From contig JBLINY010000047.1 of the NCBI GenBank assembly GCA_047638695.1, positions 1-30,494 on the forward strand: a stretch of DNA of 30,494 nucleotides. The letters run 5' to 3'. The notes beneath the pieces were generated by a model. The model saw nothing but the letters and a program-made list of their open reading frames with translations, had not been told where the DNA came from and made no database searches. A program made the translations under genes and the position numbers. This document shows positions 14,644 to 22,476 of this stretch, piece by piece; the stretch's first letter is position 1, and every line of letters starts with the position of its first letter. This DNA comes from JAHECQ01 sp047638695. Lineage in GTDB: Bacteria > Actinomycetota > Acidimicrobiia > Acidimicrobiales > SZUA-35.

Positions 14644-16767
14644 ATGACTGATCCTGCCGACCCCCCGAGTGCATCGACCGGTCGATACACGAACCGAGAG
14701 CTGTCGTGGCTCGACTTCAACAGTCGAGTATTGGCGATGGCTGAGGACACGGCCGTCCCGGTGCTCGAACGATTGCGGTTCTGTTCAATTTACGCGTCGA
14801 ATCTCGATGAGTTCTTCATGGTTAGGGTGGCCGGGCTCAAGGATCAGATAGCGGCGCGGCTTACGCAGAACTCGCCCGATGGTCTGACCCCGGCCGGACA
14901 ACTGCACGCCATCCGCAGGGAGGTGGCCGAGCAGGTCCACCGCCTTGAGCGTGTGCACGTTGATCGTCTGCTGCCGGCACTCGCCGATGCCGGCATCGAG
15001 ATTCGCGAGTGGCAACACCTGGGACCCGACGATCGCGCCGCTGCAACGAACGAGTTCGAGCAACGGATCTTTCCCATACTGACGCCTTTGGCTGTCGACC
15101 CTGGTCACCCGTTTCCGTATATCTCGAACCTGTCGTTGAATCTCGCAGTGCAGGTGACCGACCTGGCCAACGAACGGCGCCGTTTCGCTCGGTTGAAGGT
15201 GCCAGACACGCTGCCACGTTTCCTGACGCTTCCGTCGGGCACTCACGTCTTGCTGGAACAGGTTATTGCGGCCCATCTCGATGCCCTGTTTCCTGGTATG
15301 GCAGTCGCCGGTTCATGGCCGTTTCGGGTAACCCGCAACGCCGATCTGACCCTCAACGACGAAGATGCCGACGATTTGCTGGAAGCTGTCGAGCTCGAAT
15401 TGCGTCGACGACGATTCGGCCGAGCCATTCGACTCGAGATCGATCACACCATGCCAGCCGACACCCGCGAGCTGCTGCTGCGCGAGCTTGATCTCGATGA
15501 GGAAGACGTCTTCCGGTATCGCGGTCTTCTCGACTGCACGGGGTTCGCTCCGATCATCGATCTCGACGAGCCAGACCTCCGGTACCCGCCCTACGGGGCA
15601 TCTACGGCGAACCGGCTCCGAGATGTTGAAAACTCGGCCGACTTCTTCGGGCGAATTCGCGAGGGTGACATCCTGCTCCACCACCCGTACGACTCGTTCA
15701 ATTCATCAGTCAGTGATTTCGTCGGCCACGCTTCCCGCGATCCGCATGTGCGGGCGATCAAGCTGACCCTGTATCGCACCTCAGGTGACTCGCCGATTCT
15801 CGAGTCGCTGATTCGGGCTGCAGAATCGGGGAAGCAGGTCGCTGTGCTGGTCGAAGTGAAGGCACGGTTCGACGAACGAGTGAACATCCAATGGGCCCGT
15901 CGTCTGGAAGAAGCCGGCGTCCACGTGGCGTACGGGTTGGTCGGTCTGAAGATTCACACCAAGACCTCCCTGGTCGTTCGCTCAGAGTCGGACGGACTGC
16001 GTCGCTACTGCCACATCGGCACGGGCAACTACAACCCTGGAACGGCTCGGTTTTACGAAGATATCGGACTGCTCACCTCCGACCCTGAGATCGGTGATGA
16101 CCTGACCCAGCTGTTCAATTTCCTGACCGGATACGGACGCAACGTGGTCTACAAGAACCTTTTGGTCGCCCCGAGGTCGTTACGGCCAGCTCTCCGGGTC
16201 CTGATCGATAGCGAGGTCGCTGCGGGCCCGGGTAGAGGTCGGATCTTTCTCAAGATGAACGGTCTGGTCGACATCGAACTGATCGACCGCCTTTATGCGG
16301 CCAGTCAGGCCGGTGTTTCGATCGATCTGGTTGTGCGCGGGATCTGCTCGCTACGTCCAGGTATCCCCGAGCTGTCGGAGAACATTCGGGTGCGGTCCAT
16401 CGTTGGCAAGTATCTCGAACACTCTCGGATCTACTACTTCGGCAACGCTGACGGTCTTGGGCAGCCTGGTTATTTCATGGGGTCGGCTGACCTCATGCCC
16501 CGCAACCTCGACCGGCGGGTCGAAGCGGTGGTGCGACTGAAGGACCCCGCTGCGCAACAGCGGATCCAAGAGATCATCGACGCAAACCTGACTGATGATC
16601 AGCTCTCGTGGGTTCTCGGTCCCGACGGGGCCTATACCCGCCTCGGTGGTGACACGTTCCAGCTGCACGACTATCTGCAGGGGCTAGCCGTTGCCCGGAA
16701 CAGTGAAGATTTGCTCGATCCGGATCGGTGGTCCGATGGTGCGGGAAGCGATATTGCGCCTGCTTGA
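14644..16767 (+). CDS. ppk1: Polyphosphate kinase 1
   Basis: The 707-residue enzyme reversibly transfers the gamma phosphate of ATP to polyphosphate. The N-terminal domain opens with RELSWLDFN and SNLDEFFMVR. The catalytic half contains GLKIHTKTSLVVR, with His438 matching the autophosphorylated His of the E. coli enzyme, RYCHIGTGNYN, and a second conserved His593 in YLEHSRIYYF. SADLMPRNLDRRVE closes the core. The length is normal. The ATG at 14644 follows GAGGAGGAG at proper spacing; a TTG six codons upstream was rejected. A NUDIX gene follows 62 bases later, as mutT1 neighbours ppk1 in mycobacteria. Confidence 0.97.
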   Translation: MTDPADPPSASTGRYTNRELSWLDFNSRVLAMAEDTAVPVLERLRFCSIYASNLDEFFMVRVAGLKDQIAARLTQNSPDGLTPAGQLHAIRREVAEQVHRLERVHVDRLLPALADAGIEIREWQHLGPDDRAAATNEFEQRIFPILTPLAVDPGHPFPYISNLSLNLAVQVTDLANERRRFARLKVPDTLPRFLTLPSGTHVLLEQVIAAHLDALFPGMAVAGSWPFRVTRNADLTLNDEDADDLLEAVELELRRRRFGRAIRLEIDHTMPADTRELLLRELDLDEEDVFRYRGLLDCTGFAPIIDLDEPDLRYPPYGASTANRLRDVENSADFFGRIREGDILLHHPYDSFNSSVSDFVGHASRDPHVRAIKLTLYRTSGDSPILESLIRAAESGKQVAVLVEVKARFDERVNIQWARRLEEAGVHVAYGLVGLKIHTKTSLVVRSESDGLRRYCHIGTGNYNPGTARFYEDIGLLTSDPEIGDDLTQLFNFLTGYGRNVVYKNLLVAPRSLRPALRVLIDSEVAAGPGRGRIFLKMNGLVDIELIDRLYAASQAGVSIDLVVRGICSLRPGIPELSENIRVRSIVGKYLEHSRIYYFGNADGLGQPGYFMGSADLMPRNLDRRVEAVVRLKDPAAQQRIQEIIDANLTDDQLSWVLGPDGAYTRLGGDTFQLHDYLQGLAVARNSEDLLDPDRWSDGAGSDIAPA

Positions 16768-16829
16768 TCGCTGGAACGATGTGAGGGTTCGGTCTCGACG
16801 GGCGGTGAGTAATCGGCGAACCTAGCGAA

Positions 16830-17243
16830 ATGTCGAAAACGGTTCGAGCTGCAGGCTGTGTTGTGTGGCGCCCTAGCCCCACGAGCGAACCAGAGGTTCT
16901 CGTCGTCCACCGGGATCGGTACGACGACTGGTCATTTCCGAAGGGCAAGCTTGAGTCGGGCGAAACCGAGCTGGAGTGTGCGCTGCGTGAAGTAAAGGAA
17001 GAGGTCAATGTCGAGGGTGTCGTTGGCGATGAACTTCCCACCGTTGCGTACGTCGACCATCGAGGGCGGGATAAAACCGTGCGGTATTGGTCGCTGCGTT
17101 TTACCGATGGCGAATTTGTACCCAACGATGAGGTCGATCGAGTCGAGTGGATGTCACCGACTCAGGCAGGCGAGAGGTTGAGCTACGTCCACGACCACGC
17201 GCTTCTGCAGTCGTTCGTCGGCCAGGACGTGACTCGATCTTGA
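16830..17243 (+). CDS. NUDIX hydrolase (MutT1 NUDIX-domain-like)
   Basis: This 137-residue single-domain protein has a NUDIX box starting at G39: G-x5-E45-x7-R53-E-V-K-E57-E58-V-N60-V. The metal-binding Glu residues are all present; only the usual Gly near the end is Asn60. The N-terminus RAAGCVVWR and the motif WSFPKGKLE match the diadenosine-polyphosphate/8-oxo-dGTP class found beside ppk1. Mycobacterial MutT1 also has a phosphoglycerate-mutase-like C-terminal domain; this one stops after the NUDIX fold. The substrate cannot be set from sequence alone. Its stop overlaps the TTG start of the peptidase gene. Confidence 0.9.
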   Translation: MSKTVRAAGCVVWRPSPTSEPEVLVVHRDRYDDWSFPKGKLESGETELECALREVKEEVNVEGVVGDELPTVAYVDHRGRDKTVRYWSLRFTDGEFVPNDEVDRVEWMSPTQAGERLSYVHDHALLQSFVGQDVTRS

Positions 17244-18430
17244 GCGCTGCTGGGCGTCATTCGCGTACCGGTCTCTCGCTTTGGTGGCCAGTGGCCGCAG
17301 CGCCCTCGACCTGGTTCTCCGATGGCGAACTGGCCCGATCGCGGGCCTACCACCGGCCGCTTTCGCGAGCGGCCAGAATCCGCACAGCCTTCCGGCTTGG
17401 GTTGCTCGTTTGCGTTCATCTCGCCGCGCTCACTCTCTTTCCAGCAGTCACGAGTGAGCGCTCCGATGGTCTGTCGCAGGTGCTCGTCGGACCGCTGCTG
17501 GCTTTGGCGCCGCTTGCGGGGATTGCATGGTGGCTGCCGGCGCTGGTCACCGATGCCTGGTCCGAATTCCGCCATGAACCAAAATTCGATCACATTCCGC
17601 TAGCCGTCGGTCGATTCGCTGTTGGTTCGCTCGTCGCGTTGCTGATGACGGTTGGCACCGTGCTGATTGGCGCTGTTGGCCTTTACTCCCTTGTCGACCA
17701 AACGTCGTGGTGGCCTACATTGGCTGCGTTCGCGCTTGTTTCGCTAATGGTCGTTGCTCGTCGATTTGAACGAACCTTGACCGCGGCGACTCATCGGGTG
17801 ACGCCACTTGATCAAGCTCAGGCAGCGCCACTAGTGGACCTAGCGAACCGCGCCCTGACGGTCACCGTCGATTTCGGTCTGATGGATGCCGATCATGCGC
17901 AAGGGCTGAACGCGCATTCCGCCGGTGGCCGGGCGCGTCCCCGCATCGCACTCTCGCCCGACCTGTTCTCGGCCGACGAGGAGCTTCGCTCCCACATCGT
18001 TGCTCACGAACTGCGTCACCTTGCGGCTCGACACATCGAGGTGATGGCCGTTGCCACGATGATCGCGGCCGTGGCGGGGGTCATGGGTTTGGCTGTCGTA
18101 ATGAGATCGGCACGATTGTTGGCAGTGGTCGGGATCGAGCGAGCGAGCGACTCTCGAAGTCTTGCCGTCGTGATGCTCGTCGTTGTGGCCATGGCCATTG
18201 TTGCGGCGGTGCCCCTGGCGTGGTTGTCGCGGGGCCAAGAGCGAGACGCCGACGCGGGGGCCGAGCTTTTGGTCGGAGCGCTCCCATTGCCGCACTTGCG
18301 CCGTTTGCACGTGACCGAACGGGCTGATCTCGATCCCAGTCTGTTGGCTCGGTTGTTCGGGGCTCATCCGCCTCCTGCTGAACGACTGCAGCGTGCCAGT
18401 CGAAGTAGCACGGTACGCATACCATTATGA
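17240..18430 (+). CDS. M48-type membrane zinc metallopeptidase
   Basis: The 396-residue product has several membrane helices (residues about 55-75, 85-105, 130-155, 160-175), then a catalytic motif H256-E-L-R-H260 (HExxH) with a downstream E334-R-D-A-D (third zinc ligand E). Two more helices lie between them, the usual HtpX/CAAX-protease-like plan. It probably cleaves membrane proteins. The TTG at 17240 overlaps the NUDIX stop as TTGA and gives a sensible N-terminus; the same frame is open further upstream inside the NUDIX gene, so the start is not certain. Its stop overlaps the next start as ATGA. Confidence 0.82.
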   Translation: MSAAGRHSRTGLSLWWPVAAAPSTWFSDGELARSRAYHRPLSRAARIRTAFRLGLLVCVHLAALTLFPAVTSERSDGLSQVLVGPLLALAPLAGIAWWLPALVTDAWSEFRHEPKFDHIPLAVGRFAVGSLVALLMTVGTVLIGAVGLYSLVDQTSWWPTLAAFALVSLMVVARRFERTLTAATHRVTPLDQAQAAPLVDLANRALTVTVDFGLMDADHAQGLNAHSAGGRARPRIALSPDLFSADEELRSHIVAHELRHLAARHIEVMAVATMIAAVAGVMGLAVVMRSARLLAVVGIERASDSRSLAVVMLVVVAMAIVAAVPLAWLSRGQERDADAGAELLVGALPLPHLRRLHVTERADLDPSLLARLFGAHPPPAERLQRASRSSTVRIPL

Positions 18431-20085
18431 ACGTGAATGATCGCAGCCCTGCGGGCGAGGGTGCCGCGGCCCGAGCGCGACCGCTTCCGGGTGAGAAACA
18501 GAAGCCCAGCGGCGCGGCTGCTTTCGCCGTTACTCCCTTCGCTCGACTTGCTCGCTGCCATGGCGCCGGCATGGCAGCTGACGCTCTTGTGGCCATTGCC
18601 TTGGCCGATTCGCTGTTTTTCTCCATCGATCCCAACGACGCTCGCTGGCGAGTGGCTCTCTATCTCCTGCTGACCGTCGCTCCGTTCGGGGTCGTTGCTC
18701 CGTGGCTAGGGCCGGCGATGGATCGGCTCGAAGGCGGCCATCGGTACATGCTCATCGTCAGCGCAGCCGTCCGGATGCTGCTGGCGATCGGTATGGCGGT
18801 CTACATCGACAGCCTTTGGTTGTTCCCTTTCGCCTTTTCGATGTTGGTGATGAGCAAGACACACCACATTGCCAAGAGCGCCGTGGTGCCGGGCACGGTT
18901 CGCAACGATGCCGCTCTGGTGCAGGCGAACTCGCGCTTGTCGATTATTTCGTCGGTGTCCGCTGGGTTGGCCGGGATCCCGGGCGTGTTGTTATTGATCC
19001 TCGGGGGAGCCGCCTGGGCTTTGGGCTTGGCTGCAGTGTGCTTTGGCGTTGCCGCCATCCTCGGACTCAAGGTGCAGCCTGTCACAGTCGCCGAAAGCCC
19101 AGCAGGAGCTGGCGAGAAGGCCGAAATGCGGGGCCCCGGCATCGTGCTGGCTGCCAGCGCCATGGGATATGTGCGGGGTGTTGTCGGTTTTCTGACGATG
19201 TTGTTGGCCTTTGAATTGCGCGGTGGCGTCGATCCGGGGCCAACGGGTGACGGTGTCGAGATCGGGCACCGTGTTCGCGAGGCTTTGGGCCAGATACGCC
19301 TCGATCTGGCCACCGGTGGGGCCCCGGCTTGGCATTTCGGACTTGTGCTGGTGGCTACTGGGGTCGGTGGGCTCGGCGGCGCTATCAGTTCGCCCCGTTT
19401 GCGACGTACCTTCACCGAGGAACGACTGCTCGCCGGGGTCCTGGCACTCGTAGGAGTCTTCGGAATGTTGGCCGCCCTGGCCGGGGGACTGGTGGGTGCC
19501 ATGATCATCGCGTGCGCCGTTGCCATTGCCGGTCAAACCGGTAAGCAGTCGTTCGATGCAATTGTCCAACGCGACTCCAAGGAAGCGAATCTGGGGCGTT
19601 CCTTCGCCCGGTTCGAATCTCGCTTCCAGCTTCTTTGGGTGTTTGGAGCCCTCATTCCGGTTGTGTTGCCGATCCCGTCCCGCCTCGGCTTCCTGGTGCT
19701 CGGAGCCACTGCAGGGTTCGCCGCGGTTAGCTATTGGCTAGGCCGAGACCCCTCGCCGAAGTCGGTAAACGCGAGACGGCTCACGAAGAACCTGCGCGAT
19801 CACCTGCCTCACCGGGCAGCCAGCGGGGCAGATGCAGCGGGCAGGCGCCCAACCGAGGACGGTGAGCCGGGCTCGACGCTGGAAGCGAACTCTTCGATCA
19901 AGTTGGATTCGACACTCGAGTCGGATTCCGCCACCGAGCAACCTCCTTCTTCCGAACGGACAGCTTCTTTCGAACCGACAGCTTCTTTCGAACCGACCGT
20001 GGTGATGCCAACGATTCCCGATGTAGCGCCCGCGCCGCCGACGAGACCGGTCAAGCCGCAGACGCGGCCAGGTGGGGGAGACTAG
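18427..20085 (+). CDS. MFS-like membrane transporter with long disordered C-terminus
   Basis: The 552-residue protein has about ten to twelve hydrophobic helices between residues 45 and 440 (for example LYLLLTVAPFGVVAPWLG, LLLILGGAAWALGLAAVCFG). The helix-1/2 region DSLFFSI...GPAMDRLEGGHR resembles the MFS loop 2-3 motif G-x3-D-R. The last about 110 residues are hydrophilic, with a repeat TASFEP, and end in a Pro/Arg-rich tail. The substrate is unknown. Translation is coupled to the peptidase by ATGA. It terminates at TAG in a CTAG shared with the converging DUF2342 gene. Confidence 0.8.
   Translation: MNVNDRSPAGEGAAARARPLPGEKQKPSGAAAFAVTPFARLARCHGAGMAADALVAIALADSLFFSIDPNDARWRVALYLLLTVAPFGVVAPWLGPAMDRLEGGHRYMLIVSAAVRMLLAIGMAVYIDSLWLFPFAFSMLVMSKTHHIAKSAVVPGTVRNDAALVQANSRLSIISSVSAGLAGIPGVLLLILGGAAWALGLAAVCFGVAAILGLKVQPVTVAESPAGAGEKAEMRGPGIVLAASAMGYVRGVVGFLTMLLAFELRGGVDPGPTGDGVEIGHRVREALGQIRLDLATGGAPAWHFGLVLVATGVGGLGGAISSPRLRRTFTEERLLAGVLALVGVFGMLAALAGGLVGAMIIACAVAIAGQTGKQSFDAIVQRDSKEANLGRSFARFESRFQLLWVFGALIPVVLPIPSRLGFLVLGATAGFAAVSYWLGRDPSPKSVNARRLTKNLRDHLPHRAASGADAAGRRPTEDGEPGSTLEANSSIKLDSTLESDSATEQPPSSERTASFEPTASFEPTVVMPTIPDVAPAPPTRPVKPQTRPGGGD
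19959..19994 (+). repeat. Two perfect 18-base tandem copies inside the MFS tail
   Basis: GACAGCTTCTTTCGAACC occurs twice in a row, coding T-A-S-F-E-P twice in the disordered tail. An imperfect half copy precedes it. Likely simple repeat expansion. Confidence 0.85.
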
Positions 20086-21305
20086 AGCTCGTCCAGACCA
20101 GATAGATCGTCGGGGATCTCAAGAGCTCCGTCGGGCAGATCCGGGTCGAGGCCGATACGAGCCAACCACAACCCGGGGGCATCGACCTCAGCTGCGGTCG
20201 GCAGGTCGAGTTCGTCCTTCCAGAGCCGATTGAGTCCGTCGTCGCCGACTCGCTCGATGACGCCGGCGATGAAGGCCGACCCTCGTTCGAGGGTGCGTTC
20301 GGTGATGTTGAGTCCAAGAAGCCGTTCCATGAACTGGTCGGCCTCGACGTCGTCGGCGGTGCGACTGCGCAGCCGGTACCGGATCTGTTCATGGCTGGGC
20401 ACAAGCGTGCCGCACACCGTGGTGACGACATGATCGATGAACCCAGTGACGATGGCCACGAGGGCATCGAGCTGCGGCACCAGGAGATCGTGAGTGGCCG
20501 TGCGCATCATGTCGAAGAGAGCGTTGGGGTCGTTGAGCGTCTCGGCCAATTCGCCGATCCGGGAGAGGTCCGTGATATCGCTGAACTGTTCCAAGAGGGC
20601 GGGCGAGTCGAGCCGAAACGCGGTGGCGAAGTCGATGAAGAGGGCATCGAGCCGCCGTCGTACGTGGGGCAACGACACCGTGGCGTGGGCGGCAAGCTCG
20701 TGCACCAGAACCCACAGACGTACTTCTTCGAGGGGCAGCTCCCACTCGGCCGCAGCGGCATCGATGGCGAATGGAACGACTAAGACGTCGTTGGTGGGGC
20801 GGGGGACCGGAAGGTCGTACTGGCCCAATGTTTGTTGCCCGAGGTGGCCGATCATGGCGCCAGCGCTCATGGCCACCATCATCGGGCCCATCGACTGGAT
20901 CATCTGACCGAACATGGCGCCGAGCGGGTCACCAGCAGTGAAGTCGCTGGCGATCTCCTCGGTTGCCGGCCGCCCGAGCGCTTCGCCAAATCGCTCGAAG
21001 AACGGTCGGTAGACGACGAGGCTCTCGGAGGTCCATTCCGAACGGTTCACCGCTCGAATAGCGGTGGCCGATGGGAGGGTGACGCCGGGGATCTGTCGAA
21101 GGTGAAGATCAGCGACGCGAGCCAAATCGTCGTATGCAATCCTGGCTAAGGGGTCAACATTGTCTTCTGGCATCCCCTCGTTGGCGACGCCCTGCGCTAT
21201 CTGTTCGGCCTGAACCCAGGGGTCGGCGCCACCCATCGAGCTGAACAGCTTGCTGAGGTCGCCGAAAGGAAACTCTGAACCGCCGAGTGGATCGCTGCTA
21301 CTCAC
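20082..21305 (-). CDS. DUF2342 zincin-like protein (putative zinc-dependent metalloprotease/hydrolase family)
   Basis: The 407-residue protein matches the actinobacterial DUF2342 family by eye: a helical body, a central segment RLWVLVHELAAHATVSLPH, and a C-terminal ERGSAFIAGVIERVG with GLNRLWKD. The expected HExxH zinc motif reads H202-E203-L-A-A206-H207, so the third ligand is shifted one residue or lost. Its function is unknown; older annotations link it to coenzyme F420 biosynthesis or proteolysis, without proof. The GTG start follows TACGAT by six bases and no ribosome site, fitting a leaderless message. It converges on the MFS gene with a shared CTAG and diverges from the SDR gene with a 17-base gap. 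Confidence 0.85.
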   Translation of the reverse strand: MSSSDPLGGSEFPFGDLSKLFSSMGGADPWVQAEQIAQGVANEGMPEDNVDPLARIAYDDLARVADLHLRQIPGVTLPSATAIRAVNRSEWTSESLVVYRPFFERFGEALGRPATEEIASDFTAGDPLGAMFGQMIQSMGPMMVAMSAGAMIGHLGQQTLGQYDLPVPRPTNDVLVVPFAIDAAAAEWELPLEEVRLWVLVHELAAHATVSLPHVRRRLDALFIDFATAFRLDSPALLEQFSDITDLSRIGELAETLNDPNALFDMMRTATHDLLVPQLDALVAIVTGFIDHVVTTVCGTLVPSHEQIRYRLRSRTADDVEADQFMERLLGLNITERTLERGSAFIAGVIERVGDDGLNRLWKDELDLPTAAEVDAPGLWLARIGLDPDLPDGALEIPDDLSGLDEL

Positions 21306-21322
21306 AAGGGCATCGTAGGACG
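21306..21322. promoter_or_regulatory. 17-base divergent gap with overlapping opposite -10 elements
   Basis: The two start codons are 17 bases apart. On the minus strand TACGAT (plus 21312-21317) lies six bases before GTG 21305. On the plus strand the overlapping CATCGT (21311-21316) lies six bases before ATG 21323. If both are used, the two polymerases would compete for the same bases. Confidence 0.4.
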
Positions 21323-22402
21323 ATGTCAGCGATTGCCGTCACCGGGGCTGCCGGTGCTGTTGGGCTTCGGGTCGTTCGCCAGCTGGCGGCCGACCCCGCG
21401 GTGACGCGCGTGGTGGCGATCGATCGTCATTCGGTGGATGCTCCCTGGCCCGGTGTAGAGCTGGCCAAGGCCGATTTGGCGAAACGCTACGAGTGGTCGA
21501 GAGCGGGCTCGAATAGCCCGGATCCCGATCCAGGCTTGTTGGAGGCCCTCGCCGGTATCGATTCGATAGTGCATCTCGCCGAGCGAAGGCTTCGCCCCGG
21601 CGACTTGACCAATGGTCAACACGCTGACGAAGCGATGTTGCACGCGGCGCTTGGTTTGGCTGGCCAGGTCGACTGTCGCCATGTCGTGCTTCTTTCGTCG
21701 GCCACGGTGTTTGGCGCTCACCATGACAATCCGATCCCGCTCACTGAAGCCGAACCGGCTCGGCCCAATGCTGATCTCGAGTTCGCGGTGGCGAAACAAG
21801 CTGGCGAGGAAATCGGTCGGGCGTGGACCGCGGTCGGGTCAGGTCGATCAAGTGCCATTCTTCGCCCAACCACAACGCTGTCCGAGCGTGACACCGGCTG
21901 GCTGGCCAAGGCCATCCGGGCCGCCACAACAGTTCGACTGGATCAGGACGACCCACCGGTTCAGTTCCTACATCACGATGATCTCGCTTCGGCTATCACC
22001 TTCGTTGCCAAGCGTCGGCTCGATGGGCTGTACAACGTTGCGCCCGACGGTTGGATCGGACCCGAGGCTTTCCGCGAGCTGGTTGGCGGGGTGCAGTTCC
22101 GGCTACCGAGTGCGGTGAACGATCGGCTCAGCGACGCCCGCCGTCGGCTCGGCGTGCGTCCAACGCCGGCCGGCATCGAGCCTTACGTGCAGCACCCCTG
22201 GGTGGTAGCAAACGATCGGTTACGGGCCGAAGGTTGGACTCCCGCTTTCTCGAACGAAGAGGCTTACGTGCTGGGGACACCACCGCCGCCATGGTCGGTC
22301 AGCGCCCAACGTCGACAGGAGCTGGCGCTGGGGGCCAGCGGATTGGCGGTTGCGGGCGCCGCCGCTTTGACGGCCCGAGTGCTGCGCCGACTCTCTAGCT
22401 AA
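21323..22402 (+). CDS. NAD(P)-binding extended SDR / epimerase-like protein, catalytic Tyr replaced
   Basis: The 359-residue protein starts with a Rossmann strand and glycine loop (TGAAGAVGLRV), an acidic DRH after strand 2 suggesting NAD binding, and HLAER and LLSSATVFG as in extended SDRs. The catalytic Y-x3-K is F154-A-V-A-K158, lacking the Tyr hydroxyl, so normal SDR oxidoreduction is unlikely. The last 25 residues are hydrophobic with basic ends (LAVAGAAALTARVLRR), possibly membrane-associated. I used the ATG at 21323; an upstream TTG at 21287 would overlap the divergent gene. The stop TAA lies within a 13-base tandem repeat array. Confidence 0.82.
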   Translation: MSAIAVTGAAGAVGLRVVRQLAADPAVTRVVAIDRHSVDAPWPGVELAKADLAKRYEWSRAGSNSPDPDPGLLEALAGIDSIVHLAERRLRPGDLTNGQHADEAMLHAALGLAGQVDCRHVVLLSSATVFGAHHDNPIPLTEAEPARPNADLEFAVAKQAGEEIGRAWTAVGSGRSSAILRPTTTLSERDTGWLAKAIRAATTVRLDQDDPPVQFLHHDDLASAITFVAKRRLDGLYNVAPDGWIGPEAFRELVGGVQFRLPSAVNDRLSDARRRLGVRPTPAGIEPYVQHPWVVANDRLRAEGWTPAFSNEEAYVLGTPPPPWSVSAQRRQELALGASGLAVAGAAALTARVLRRLSS

Positions 22403-22433
22403 TCGTCCTAGCTAATCGTCCTAGCTAATCGTC
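22395..22433. repeat. Three perfect tandem copies of a 13-base unit across the SDR stop codon
   Basis: CTAGCTAATCGTC is repeated three times without change. The first copy contains the last codons and TAA stop of the SDR gene; the others fill the space between two converging genes. Each copy holds a TAA in the SDR frame or near it and a TAGCTA palindrome. Confidence 0.95.
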
Positions 22434-22476
22434 GACGCTGATCGGATCTGTCTCGCTCAGCCTCTAGGTACGCCGT

